From contig NZ_BGZH01000001.1 of the NCBI RefSeq assembly GCF_009617755.1, positions 2,356,001 to 2,420,000 of the forward strand: a stretch of 64,000 nt of DNA, in the 5' to 3' direction. Position numbers and translations under genes: made by a program. The notes under the pieces were generated by a model. It saw only the letters and a list, made by a program, of their open reading frames with translations. It made no database searches and was not told where the DNA came from. The stretch comes from Marinobacter salsuginis (GTDB lineage Bacteria > Pseudomonadota > Gammaproteobacteria > Pseudomonadales > Oleiphilaceae). This document shows, piece by piece, positions 1 to 7,650 of the stretch (position 1 is its first letter; the number at the start of each line of letters is the position of its first letter).

Positions 1-741
1 ATGGAAAACCAGCAGTGCCAGCATGGCCAGAACGGTGAAGATGAAGATCTGCAGAATCTGGTCCATGTAGGTGTAGGCCCAGCCAACAAGTACGGGCTGG
101 CCTGTGGCGTAGATGGTGACGTCGTCACCGGCCTCCTGCTCGCGGAGCTGCTGCAGTTGCGCGAATGTCTTCTCGTAGTCGAGCTTGCCTTCGATCAATT
201 GTGCTTTGACTAGAGCCATTCTGAAATCCGGAGACACCAGAGGCCCATAGACTCTTGGGTTTGCGGCCACTGCAGCCTTCATTTCACTCAGGGCCTGTTC
301 GGAATACTCGCCTCGGGTGGAGTCGTAGTAGGGCTCGGAGTTAATGCTGCCTACTTCAGTCAGCCAGATCTCCCGGGAATTGCGGTGCGTAACGCTCGCA
401 ACCAGGTTGTGGTTCACGCCGGGCAGGTTATCGACCGCCTGTGTTACCCGGTCGATGGTTGCCAGGTTCTCATTGGAAAAGATGTCGCCTTCGGCGAATT
501 CAACACCGACCACCAGAACGTTGGCGCCGCCAAAATCGTCCTTGATGCTGTTGTGCAGCTCGATGTAAGGATGCTGCTGGGGCAACAGATCGGCGAAGTC
601 CGTGAAGATTTTCAGCCCCGGAATCCGTAGCGCGAAAAACAGCGTCAGGATGGCGATCAGCGACAGGACCTTCCGAGGATTCCTGAAAATCCAGAGTTCC
701 AGCTGGTGCAGGAAGTGCGTGAATCTGTGCAGTCCGGCCAT
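1..741 (-). CDS. RND/MMPL-superfamily exporter, N-terminal part (runs off the window)
   Basis: The reading frame is open from an ATG at 741 to the window edge (247 codons), so the C-terminal part is missing. One hydrophobic segment lies near residues 24-42. A long periplasmic-type domain follows (motifs FTDFADLLPQQHP and DDFGGANVLVVGVEF), and a second membrane segment begins near residue 230. This layout fits the predicted-exporter branch of the RND/MMPL superfamily: inner-membrane, proton-driven pumps for lipids or hydrophobic compounds. The start lies 2 nt after the stop of the YCF48-like gene, so the two are surely co-transcribed. The substrate cannot be read from the sequence. A DmpR-like site upstream of the operon suggests a link with aromatic compounds (inference). 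Confidence 0.85.
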   Translation of the reverse strand, partial: MAGLHRFTHFLHQLELWIFRNPRKVLSLIAILTLFFALRIPGLKIFTDFADLLPQQHPYIELHNSIKDDFGGANVLVVGVEFAEGDIFSNENLATIDRVTQAVDNLPGVNHNLVASVTHRNSREIWLTEVGSINSEPYYDSTRGEYSEQALSEMKAAVAANPRVYGPLVSPDFRMALVKAQLIEGKLDYEKTFAQLQQLREQEAGDDVTIYATGQPVLVGWAYTYMDQILQIFIFTVLAMLALLVFH

Positions 742-743
742 GA

Positions 744-1742
744 TCAGTTACCTCGGTTGTTGCTGGCCACTGAGGCCACGGGAATGTCGAGTTGAAGGAG
801 CAGACCGCGGCCTCCGGCCACCAGGAGCTGGTTGTCTGCGAGAACCACGCCGTCGCGCAGGTAAAGGGGCTGGTTGGGTGTTTCAAGACCTGTCCAGCTG
901 CCTCCGGACAACGCCAGAACCGTGGCGTTATCACCCAGGGCAAACAGGGCATTGCCGGCCTTGACGAAGCCAAACACCGGCATGCTGGTGTCGGTAGGCT
1001 GGCGGTCCCAGGTTTCTCCGCCGTCGGTGGTGTGGTAGATAAAACCGTTCAGGCCACCAACCCAGCCTTCGTCTGCTGATTCGAAGTAAGCTGCATGGGG
1101 ATAGAATTCGTCCGGTAGATAGCCGGCGTAATCCCAGGTCTCGCCACCATCCAGGGTTTTCAAAACCAGGCCATATTCTCCGGTCGCAAGTGCCGTTTCC
1201 GGATCGAGGAACTGGAGGTTGGTCAGAATGGCGTCCTCATTCAGGGAAGTTTCCTGCCAGGTCGTACCCTGATCCGATGAGCTCTGCAGCGTGGTGAAAC
1301 TGCCGCCCGCCCACCAGGTGCCGTCGGGCGCGCAATCGGCGGTCATCATCTGCTCCTGGCTCGGAAGCTCATGGGCAGTCCACTGGGTGCCGGCAGGGTT
1401 CCCGTGCCAGAGCTGATTGTTGAAGGTCAGGGCGATGAAACTGCCGTCCGGGCAGGCATCAAGGGAAAGAAAACTCTCGGTGGTTTGCACCGGGACCCGT
1501 TGCCAGTCCGAACCTCCGTTCTCGCTCACAAGCAACGCGCCGTTGTTGCCGGCGATGGCAACAATTTGATCGTTCCGGGCGACGGACTGGAAAAAATCGG
1601 TTCGCTGAATGGCTTGCTGGGACTGTTGTCGTACCGCTTCAAGATTCAGCGGCGCCTCGCAACCGGTTAGCAGCGCGGACGCACTCGCAAGAGCGAGCGT
1701 GACTGGAACTTTGCCGCGAGGATATTCCATGGGGTATGGCAT
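744..1742 (-). CDS. YCF48/BNR-repeat lipoprotein, partner of the RND exporter
   Basis: The 332-residue protein has an N-terminal signal peptide ending in a lipobox (LLTGC), so it is probably a lipoprotein. The rest is a repeated beta-propeller pattern with motifs such as SENGGSDWQRV, SDQGTTWQET, TLDGGETWDY and TTDGGETWDR, typical of YCF48/BNR-like proteins. Homologues are often found next to RND/MMPL exporters in proteobacteria and are thought to act as periplasmic or outer-membrane accessory factors; their activity is not established. The ATG at 1742 is used because a GGTGA sequence precedes it; an in-frame ATG at 1730 is an alternative. A sigma-54 promoter lies about 50 nt upstream. Confidence 0.85.
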   Translation of the reverse strand: MPYPMEYPRGKVPVTLALASASALLTGCEAPLNLEAVRQQSQQAIQRTDFFQSVARNDQIVAIAGNNGALLVSENGGSDWQRVPVQTTESFLSLDACPDGSFIALTFNNQLWHGNPAGTQWTAHELPSQEQMMTADCAPDGTWWAGGSFTTLQSSSDQGTTWQETSLNEDAILTNLQFLDPETALATGEYGLVLKTLDGGETWDYAGYLPDEFYPHAAYFESADEGWVGGLNGFIYHTTDGGETWDRQPTDTSMPVFGFVKAGNALFALGDNATVLALSGGSWTGLETPNQPLYLRDGVVLADNQLLVAGGRGLLLQLDIPVASVASNNRGN

Positions 1743-1790
1743 GTTATGTCACCGTCTTTGTTTTTGTGGAAAAGCGACTGACGGTGGTTC

Positions 1791-1806
1791 AGCAACGGCT
1801 GTGCCA
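1791..1806 (-). promoter_or_regulatory. Sigma-54 (-24/-12) promoter of the YCF48/RND operon
   Basis: Read on the minus strand the sequence is TGGCAC-AGCCG-TTGCT, a perfect match to the RpoN consensus TGGCAC-N5-TTGCW. The -24 and -12 hexamers are the same as in the phenol operon promoter at 4019-4034. The predicted start of transcription is near 1780, giving a leader of about 37 nt before the ATG at 1742. Confidence 0.8.
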
Positions 1807-1905
1807 GAACGGATTTAAACGATCTAAGCTTTTGAAAATAAAATTAAAAATGCTTTGTGCTTGGCAGGTTTTGATTTTCGATAACGTGGGATCACAGCGT
1901 TGATT

Positions 1906-1921
1906 TTTATCAAATGATCAA
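1906..1921 (-). promoter_or_regulatory. Candidate DmpR/XylR upstream activating site for the YCF48/RND operon
   Basis: On the minus strand the 16-mer is TTGATCATTTGATAAA. It matches 14 of 16 positions of the XylR/DmpR site consensus as I recall it (TTGANCAATTGATCAA). Its centre is about 130 bp upstream of the transcription start predicted from the -24/-12 element, the usual distance for this enhancer class. The site at 3882-3897 next to the phenol operon shares the same TTGATCATTT core. Confidence 0.6.
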
Positions 1922-2001
1922 GCGCTGGGCTGGGTTGTCCATTTCGTCATAGTCGGTGTGAAGGAGGTGCAACTTCCATGTCGCAGATACTCTTTGAAGA
2001 A

Positions 2002-3705
2002 TCAGCTTTCATCGAGAATGCCAGTTTTTTTAAGGCGATAGGCGAGAGCGGGACGGGTCAGCCCCAGAATTCGAGCAGCCCCTGAGACATTCTGATTCGC
2101 CTGTTCCATGGCCTGCCGCATCAGCGTTTCTTCCACTTCCTCCAGGCTGATTCCGCTGTTGATGATATGATCAGACCAGCTTTCCTCCTTGCCGGCAGCC
2201 TGGCCGACGCAGACATTACCGTCTGCATCGATTCGTTCTATGGGCATTGGCTCCGATGGAGGAGGCGAGACGAACAGGGCATCCTGACTGATGGATTCGT
2301 TGTTGTCAGTTAGGATGACACCGCGCTCGATGACATTCTCAAGCTCCCGTATATTGCCCGGCCACTGATAGTTCATGCACAGCGCCAGGGCTTTGTCCGA
2401 TAACCCCAGAGTGCGTTTTTCATACTGGGCGTGGAATTTTTCCAGGAAGTGGCCGACCAGCAAAGGCAAATCTTCAAGTCGTTCCCGCAAAGGTGGGATT
2501 CTCACCGGGAAAACGTTCAGGCGATAAAACAGGTCGGCTCTGAAGCGGCCGTCCTCGACTGCCTGTTCAAGGCTCTCGTTGGTGGCGGCGATCACTCGAA
2601 CGTTGACCTTTCGGGTGCGATTGTCGCCCACTCTTTCAAGTTCACTTTCCTGTAATACTCTGAGCAGGGTGGCCTGGGCTCGGGGAGTGAGCTCCACAAC
2701 CTCGTCCAGAAAGATGGTTCCACCGTTGGCGCGTTCGAAACGCCCTTCTCTCGACTGGTTCGCACCCGTGTAGGCGCCTTTTTCAACGCCGAAAAGTTCC
2801 GCCTCAATCAGATCCGGCGGAATGGCCGCGCAATTCACGGCGATGAAGGGCCCATCAGCCCTTGCGCTTCGCAAATGGACGCTGCGGGCTATTACTTCCT
2901 TGCCGACGCCTGTCTCGCCCAGGAGAAGTACCGACACCTTTCCCTGTGCGGCCTTGTCAATCATCCGGCACACCTTGTTATAGGATGCGGACTGGCCAAT
3001 GCCGTAATACTGGCCTTCTTGCCGCTGAAAGGAGCTTCGCAAGGAGTTTAATTGTGCCTGAAGATCGTAAAGCTCTTCGATGATCGGATCCGCTTTGAAG
3101 TAGCGGGAGAACTCTTTCCCGTCCTTCCATTGCTCAGCAGGTTTACCCTCGATCATGCATTTCTCATCGCCACAGCCCCGGCAGCTGACTTCCCGGAAGA
3201 TGATTTCCCGGCCCATGAACGATGAGGTATAGGCGCAGGCATACCCCAGCAGTACCCAGCAGGCCGGTTCTTTCATAAGACCCAGCTCGGTCTTGCAGAT
3301 TTCCACTTCCCAGGAGTCGATCCATTCTAAGCGTCCGTAAAAATCTCCGGATTCCTGGTCCAGATCAATCTCCAGGGGAATGACTTTTACCATACCCTTC
3401 AGTGAGTGAAGTTGCGGACCGGCCAAAAAAATATCCAGCTCACTGCAATGAGGCCTCAGCTTGCGGGCCAGCTCAGCATCCTTGAGCCCAGAGAGATAGC
3501 CAAGCCTCAGGAAGAATCCCTTGGCTCTCTCAATGCCCATGCTATTAACGATCTCGCGACGGAATGCTGCCAATGAACTGAGATTCATTAACAGCATTCG
3601 CTGTTCGCCAAACCAGATTTTGCCCTCCGTGGATTGAAACTGGATCTGGTCCTTGAGATCCCTGAAGTCTGAATAACTCAGCTGTGGCTTGTAGCTTACA
3701 GCCAT
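2002..3705 (-). CDS. dmpR: Phenol-responsive sigma-54 activator, DmpR/XylR family
   Basis: This 567-residue enhancer-binding protein (DmpR is 563) is expected to sense phenols directly and activate the RpoN promoter of the divergent dmp operon. Residues ~1-210 form the XylR_N/V4R sensor with H100 and a cysteine cluster at C137, C175, C178 and C183, matching the zinc-containing sensor of DmpR. The AAA+ domain has Walker A GETGVGKE (263-270), the sigma-54 loop GAYTGA (310-315; Tyr replaces the usual Phe) and Walker B around 330-335. A Fis-type helix-turn-helix lies near the C-terminus ([17 protein letters not shown]). The start at 3705 is chosen because AAAGGGG precedes it and the length fits; an upstream extension to 3807 has no such support. 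Confidence 0.95.
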   Translation of the reverse strand: MAVSYKPQLSYSDFRDLKDQIQFQSTEGKIWFGEQRMLLMNLSSLAAFRREIVNSMGIERAKGFFLRLGYLSGLKDAELARKLRPHCSELDIFLAGPQLHSLKGMVKVIPLEIDLDQESGDFYGRLEWIDSWEVEICKTELGLMKEPACWVLLGYACAYTSSFMGREIIFREVSCRGCGDEKCMIEGKPAEQWKDGKEFSRYFKADPIIEELYDLQAQLNSLRSSFQRQEGQYYGIGQSASYNKVCRMIDKAAQGKVSVLLLGETGVGKEVIARSVHLRSARADGPFIAVNCAAIPPDLIEAELFGVEKGAYTGANQSREGRFERANGGTIFLDEVVELTPRAQATLLRVLQESELERVGDNRTRKVNVRVIAATNESLEQAVEDGRFRADLFYRLNVFPVRIPPLRERLEDLPLLVGHFLEKFHAQYEKRTLGLSDKALALCMNYQWPGNIRELENVIERGVILTDNNESISQDALFVSPPPSEPMPIERIDADGNVCVGQAAGKEESWSDHIINSGISLEEVEETLMRQAMEQANQNVSGAARILGLTRPALAYRLKKTGILDES

Positions 3706-3779
3706 AGTGTTCACCCCTTTTGTTGTTGTCGGCGGGGACTGCTCTTTTCGGAGAGCCTGTTGGCATTTCGTATAAACAG

Positions 3780-3807
3780 TTAATACCTGATGGATGTCAC
3801 AAATCAA
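3780..3807 (-). promoter_or_regulatory. Possible sigma-70 promoter of dmpR
   Basis: On the minus strand, TTGATT (3807-3802) is followed 16 nt later by TATTAA (3785-3780), each 4/6 to the -35 and -10 consensus. This would give a leader of about 70 nt. A DmpR-like half-palindrome (ATCA-N6-TGAT, 3803-3816) overlaps the -35, which could allow autoregulation. The support is by pattern only. Confidence 0.3.
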
Positions 3808-3897
3808 CCAAATGATAAAAAACTGCTTGCAGCAGGGCGAGATCAGGGCGTCTCAGCATTTGGTTATTCGGGTGGGGGAAATTGATCATTTAGTAAA
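3805..3897 (+). promoter_or_regulatory. Candidate DmpR upstream activating region of the phenol operon
   Basis: The best site is TTGATCATTTAGTAAA at 3882-3897, 12/16 to the recalled XylR/DmpR consensus and centred about 155 bp upstream of the predicted transcription start. Weaker candidates lie at 3805-3820 (11/16) and around 3854-3869, roughly 27 bp from the best site and so close to the usual spacing of paired sites. The 369-nt gap between dmpR and dmpK holds only these elements, an inverted repeat and the -24/-12 promoter; no gene was seen in it. Confidence 0.5.
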
Positions 3898-3965
3898 AAG
3901 ATAGCCGCGGAAGCAGCAGGTACTCTCCAAGAACTATTCACGCTGATTCATTTCGAATGACTGAT

Positions 3966-3984
3966 AACTGTTTGAAAAACAGTT
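3966..3984. repeat. Perfect 8-bp inverted repeat between activator sites and promoter
   Basis: AACTGTTT (3966-3973) and AAACAGTT (3977-3984) are exact inverted copies with a 3-nt centre. The element lies 35 bp upstream of the -24 box, between the DmpR-like sites and the promoter, where a bending protein or a second regulator would bind. It does not match an IHF site well. Confidence 0.45.
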
Positions 3985-4018
3985 GGATGGATATTTACGC
4001 TCGGCTTTTTGACGGGTT

Positions 4019-4034
4019 TGGCACACGCGTTGCT
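4019..4034 (+). promoter_or_regulatory. Sigma-54 promoter of the phenol catabolic operon
   Basis: TGGCAC-ACGCG-TTGCT is a perfect -24/-12 element. The predicted transcription start is near 4045, about 30 nt before dmpK. Dmp and Xyl-type operons are typically transcribed by RpoN polymerase under DmpR-family control, and such a regulator is encoded divergently here. Confidence 0.88.
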
Positions 4035-4074
4035 CGTCCCCTCCCAGACAACAACAAACCCAGTGGTGCAAATC

Positions 4075-4332
4075 ATGACCAGCGAGACACGAGCCAAATC
4101 CTTTGACGAGATGACCCGCTATATCCGGGTTCGCAGCGAGCCGGGCGACAAATTCGTGGAATTCGACTTTGCCATCGGTCACCCGGAGCTGTTCGTCGAA
4201 CTGGTTCTACCCAGGGAGGCGTTCCAAATCTTCTGCAAGCACAACAACGTGGTCCACATGGACTCCGACATGATCCGCCAAATCGACGAAGACATGGTCA
4301 AGTGGCGGTTCGGGGAGCGCGGCCAGCGTTAA
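4075..4332 (+). CDS. dmpK: Phenol hydroxylase assembly/accessory protein
   Basis: This 85-residue protein is the first gene of the operon and corresponds to DmpK (about 92 residues). DmpK is not a catalytic subunit; it is needed for assembly of the active oxygenase, probably in iron loading. Recognisable features are the FVEFDFAIGHPELFVELVLPR stretch in its middle part and a C-terminal acidic/basic end. The ATG at 4075 gives the family length. A longer frame from 4009 would begin upstream of the transcription start and is rejected. The Shine-Dalgarno sequence is weak. Confidence 0.9.
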   Translation: MTSETRAKSFDEMTRYIRVRSEPGDKFVEFDFAIGHPELFVELVLPREAFQIFCKHNNVVHMDSDMIRQIDEDMVKWRFGERGQR

Positions 4333-4385
4333 TGAGCAACATCCATCAACGTTCTGTTCCACAAAAACAACACGGTAAGGTTGAT

Positions 4386-5387
4386 ATGACTATCGAAATA
4401 AAGACCAACTCGGTGGAGCCCATCCGTCAGACCTACGGCCACATCGCGCGCCGTTTCGGAGACAAACCCGCCACCCGCTACCAGGAAGCAAGTTACGACC
4501 TGGAGGCGAAAACCAATTTCCACTACCGCCCCCAGTGGGATCCGAATTACGAGCTCAACGACGAGCGGCGTACCGCGATTCGCATGGAAGACTGGTATGC
4601 GGTGACTGATCCGCGCCAGTTCTACTACGGGGCATACGTCGGCAATCGCGCCAAGATGCAGGAGGCCGCCGAGACCAGCTATGGCTTCTGCGACAAGCGT
4701 AACCTGCTGACCCGTCTGCCGGAAGAAACCCGCACCATGCTGCTGCGTCTGTTGGTTCCCCTGCGTCACCTGGAGCTGGGCGCCAACATGAACAACAGCA
4801 AAATCGCAGGTGAGGCCACCGCAACCACGGTATCCCAGATGCATATCTACCAGGCCATGGACCGTCTCGGTATCGGCCAGTATCTCTCGCGAATTGCCCT
4901 GATGATTGACGGGACCACCGGTGCCGGGCTCGACGAGTCCAAGGGTTACTGGATGGACGATGCGCTCTGGCAACCCATGCGCAAGCTGGTGGAAGACACC
5001 CTGGTTGTCCAGGACTGGTTCGAGCTGACCCTCATTCAGAACGTGCTGATGGACGGCCTGCTGTTCCCGCTGGTTTACGAAAAGATGGACCAGTGGTGGG
5101 AAGAGCAGGGTGCCGAAGACGTTTCCATGCTCACCGAGTTCATGCGCGACTGGTACAAGGATTCCCAACGCTGGACCAACGCCATGGTCAAGGTGGTTGC
5201 CGGCGAAAGCGAAGCCAACCTCCAGCAGCTCCAGACCTGGGCCGACCAGTGGGAGCCGGAAATCTACAACGCCCTGAAGCCGCTGGCGGAAGCATCCGTT
5301 GGCGTGGAAGCCCTCGATGAGGTCAGGGCGCAACTCGCCACCCGTCTCAAGAAGTTCGGGCTCAACACCCAGGGAGTATCGGCATGA
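4386..5387 (+). CDS. dmpL: Phenol hydroxylase oxygenase beta subunit
   Basis: A 333-residue homologue of DmpL (331), the beta subunit of the (alpha-beta-gamma)2 diiron monooxygenase. It has the family pattern DPRQFYYGAYVGNRAKMQEA followed by LRHLELGANMNNSKIAGEA and MLTEFMRDWYKDSQRW. It lacks the diiron ligand set of the alpha subunit, as expected for beta. Start 4386 is supported by GTAAGGTTGAT just upstream and by the MTIEIKTN N-terminus. An ATG at 4332 that overlaps the dmpK stop is in frame and would add 18 residues. Confidence 0.95.
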   Translation: MTIEIKTNSVEPIRQTYGHIARRFGDKPATRYQEASYDLEAKTNFHYRPQWDPNYELNDERRTAIRMEDWYAVTDPRQFYYGAYVGNRAKMQEAAETSYGFCDKRNLLTRLPEETRTMLLRLLVPLRHLELGANMNNSKIAGEATATTVSQMHIYQAMDRLGIGQYLSRIALMIDGTTGAGLDESKGYWMDDALWQPMRKLVEDTLVVQDWFELTLIQNVLMDGLLFPLVYEKMDQWWEEQGAEDVSMLTEFMRDWYKDSQRWTNAMVKVVAGESEANLQQLQTWADQWEPEIYNALKPLAEASVGVEALDEVRAQLATRLKKFGLNTQGVSA

Positions 5388-5653
5388 GCCAGCTCGTATT
5401 CATCGCATTCCAGGACAACGACAACGCCCGCTACATGGTGGAAGCCATTCAGGAAGACAACCCTGAAGCGGAGGTTCAGCACCAGCCGGCAATGATCCGG
5501 ATCCAGGCCGAAAAGCGCCTGGTGATCAACCGGGAGACCATGGAAGAAAAGCTGGGCCGCGACTGGGATGTCCAGGAAATGCTTATCGATGTCATCAGTA
5601 TTGGCGGCAACGTCGACGAAGACGATGACCACTTCATCCTTGAGTGGAAATAA
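5384..5653 (+). CDS. dmpM: Phenol hydroxylase effector (coupling) protein
   Basis: An 89-residue, strongly acidic small protein of the MmoB/DmpM family. These cofactor-free proteins bind the oxygenase and tune oxygen activation and product release. The N-terminus MSQLVFIAFQDNDNARYMVE and the C-terminal DVISIGGNVDEDDDHF are family hallmarks. The start overlaps the dmpL stop by 4 nt (ATGA), indicating translational coupling. Confidence 0.95.
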   Translation: MSQLVFIAFQDNDNARYMVEAIQEDNPEAEVQHQPAMIRIQAEKRLVINRETMEEKLGRDWDVQEMLIDVISIGGNVDEDDDHFILEWK

Positions 5654-5667
5654 TCGGGAGACACATC

Positions 5668-7203
5668 ATGGCTGTTAAAAACAAAAAGTTGAACCTGAAA
5701 GACAAGTACCAGTACCTGACTCGGGACATGGCCTGGGAGCCCAGCTACCAGAAGAAAGAGGACATCTTCCCGGACGAGCAGTTCGAGGGTATCAAGATCA
5801 CTGACTGGTCCCAGTGGGAAGACCCGTTCCGTCTGACCATGGATGCCTATTGGAAGTACCAGGCGGAAAAAGAGAAGAAGCTGTACGCAATTTTTGATGC
5901 CTTTGCCCAGAACAACGGCCATCAGAACATTTCCGATGCCCGCTATGTCAACGCCCTGAAACTGTTCCTGACCGGCGTATCACCGCTTGAACATGCGGCG
6001 TTCCAGGGTTATGCCAAAGTAGGCAGACAGTTCAGTGGTGCCGGTGCACGCGTGGCCTGCCAGATGCAGGCCATTGACGAGCTGCGTCATTCCCAGACCC
6101 AGCAGCACGCCATGAGCCACTACAACAAGCACTTCAATGGCCTGCACGATGCTGCCTACATGCACGACCGGGTTTGGTTCCTGTCGGTGCCCAAGTCGTT
6201 CTTTGACGATGCTCGCTCGGCCGGCCCGTTCGAGTTCCTGACCGCTATCTCGTTCTCCTTCGAGTATGTGCTGACCAACCTTCTGTTCGTGCCCTTTATG
6301 TCCGGCGCCGCCTACAACGGCGACATGGCCACGGTGACCTTTGGTTTCTCGGCTCAGTCTGATGAGGCGCGGCACATGACCCTGGGCCTTGAGGTGATCA
6401 AGTTCATCCTGGAGCAGCACGAGGACAACGTGCCCATCGTTCAGCGCTGGATCGACAAGTGGTTCTGGCGCGGGTTCCGCCTGCTCAGCCTGGTCAGCAT
6501 GATGATGGACTACATGCTGCCGAACAAGGTTATGAGCTGGGCCGAGGCCTGGGAAGTCTATTACGAGCAGAATGGCGGTGCCCTGTTCAAGGATCTGGAA
6601 CGCTATGGTATCCGTCCGCCCAAATACCAGGACGTGGCCAACGATGCCAAGCATCACCTGAGCCACCAGCTATGGACCACCTTCTACCAGTACAGCCAGG
6701 CCACCAACTTCCACACCTGGATTCCGGAAAAGGAAGAAATGGACTGGATGTCCGAGAAGTACCCGGAGACTTTCGACAAGTACTACCGTCCCCGCTACGA
6801 GTACCTGGCGAAAGAAGCCGCCGCTGGCCGGCGCTTCTACAACAACACCCTGCCGCAGCTATGCCAGGTGTGTCAGGTACCCACCCTGTTTACCGAGATG
6901 GGTGCGCCCACCAAGCTGAGCCATCGTCAGCTGGTGCATGAAGGCGAGCGCTACCACTTCTGCTCCGAAGCCTGCTGCGACATTTTCAAGGATGAACCGG
7001 AGAAGTACGTCCAGGCCTGGTTGCCGGTGCACCAGATCTACCAGGGCAACTGTGAGGGTGCCGACGTCGAGACAGTGGTGCAGAAGTACTACCACATCAA
7101 TATCGGCGAGGACAATTTCGAGTACGTAGGGTCCCCAGACCACAAGCATTGGCTTTCCATCAAGGGCCAGAAACCGGCTGACCAGAGTAAAGACGCAGCC
7201 TGA
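5668..7203 (+). CDS. dmpN: Phenol hydroxylase oxygenase alpha subunit (diiron)
   Basis: The 511-residue catalytic subunit converts phenol to catechol with O2. The diiron ligands are all visible at family spacing: E108, E138 with H141 (DELRH), E199, and E233 with H236 (DEARH). A cysteine-rich YHS-type C-terminal module (residues ~400-460, LCQVCQVP then FCSEACCDIF) is present as in DmpN. Start 5668 follows GGGAGA at good spacing; the 8 upstream in-frame codons from 5644 overlap dmpM and are excluded. Confidence 0.96.
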   Translation: MAVKNKKLNLKDKYQYLTRDMAWEPSYQKKEDIFPDEQFEGIKITDWSQWEDPFRLTMDAYWKYQAEKEKKLYAIFDAFAQNNGHQNISDARYVNALKLFLTGVSPLEHAAFQGYAKVGRQFSGAGARVACQMQAIDELRHSQTQQHAMSHYNKHFNGLHDAAYMHDRVWFLSVPKSFFDDARSAGPFEFLTAISFSFEYVLTNLLFVPFMSGAAYNGDMATVTFGFSAQSDEARHMTLGLEVIKFILEQHEDNVPIVQRWIDKWFWRGFRLLSLVSMMMDYMLPNKVMSWAEAWEVYYEQNGGALFKDLERYGIRPPKYQDVANDAKHHLSHQLWTTFYQYSQATNFHTWIPEKEEMDWMSEKYPETFDKYYRPRYEYLAKEAAAGRRFYNNTLPQLCQVCQVPTLFTEMGAPTKLSHRQLVHEGERYHFCSEACCDIFKDEPEKYVQAWLPVHQIYQGNCEGADVETVVQKYYHINIGEDNFEYVGSPDHKHWLSIKGQKPADQSKDAA

Positions 7204-7217
7204 CAGTGACCCGGGAA

Positions 7218-7245
7218 TCGCCCGGCTGCCTGGGGCGTCGGGCGA
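7218..7245 (+). other. Hairpin in the dmpN-dmpO gap
   Basis: TCGCCCG (7218-7224) pairs with CGGGCGA (7239-7245) around a 14-nt loop. At 72 nt this is the longest gap within dmpLMNOPQBCDEFGHI. No U-tract follows, so it is not a terminator. It could stabilise the upstream message coding for the catalytic subunits or reduce downstream expression. Confidence 0.4.
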
Positions 7246-7275
7246 ACCACGCACAAAAACAACAAGGTGACCACC

Positions 7276-7635
7276 ATGAGTGTTAACGCGTTATACGACT
7301 ACAAGTTCGAACCGAAAGACAAGGTTGAGAACTTCAATGGCATGCAACTGCTGTATGTCTACTGGCCCAATCACTTGCTGTTCTGCGCGCCGTTTGCGTT
7401 GCTGGTGCAGCCGGATATGACGTTCGGCGATCTCGTCGAGACCGTTATCAAACCGGCAGCTGCCGCCCATCCGGATGCCGCCAAAGCCGACTTCCTGAAT
7501 GCCGAGTGGCTGCTGAACGATGAACCGTTCACGCCGCGGGCTGACGCCAGCCTGAAAGACAACGGCATTGATCACAAAAGCATGCTCACGGTCACCACGC
7601 CGGGGCTGAACGGCATTGCCGACGTCGGTTACTGA
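7276..7635 (+). CDS. dmpO: Phenol hydroxylase gamma subunit
   Basis: 119 residues, the same length as DmpO, the gamma subunit of the oxygenase hexamer. The sequence MSVNALYDYKFEPKDKVENF with an internal YVYWPNHLLFCAPF block is typical. The ATG at 7276 is preceded by AAGGTG. A GTG at 7267 in the same frame would add three residues and overlap that Shine-Dalgarno. Confidence 0.95.
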   Translation: MSVNALYDYKFEPKDKVENFNGMQLLYVYWPNHLLFCAPFALLVQPDMTFGDLVETVIKPAAAAHPDAAKADFLNAEWLLNDEPFTPRADASLKDNGIDHKSMLTVTTPGLNGIADVGY

Positions 7636-7650
7636 GCGGGGAGAAGTGCC

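Noticed and set aside
3706..3807. N-terminal extension of DmpR by 34 residues
   Set aside because: There is no ribosome site, it overlaps the likely dmpR promoter, and family length and a good Shine-Dalgarno support 3705.
4009..4074. N-terminal extension of DmpK by 22 residues
   Set aside because: It would cover the -24/-12 promoter and precede the predicted transcription start, and the DmpK family begins at the ATG at 4075.
7218..7245. Hairpin in the dmpN-dmpO gap as a terminator
   Set aside because: It lacks a U-tract and lies inside a collinear operon whose downstream genes are needed for the same enzyme.
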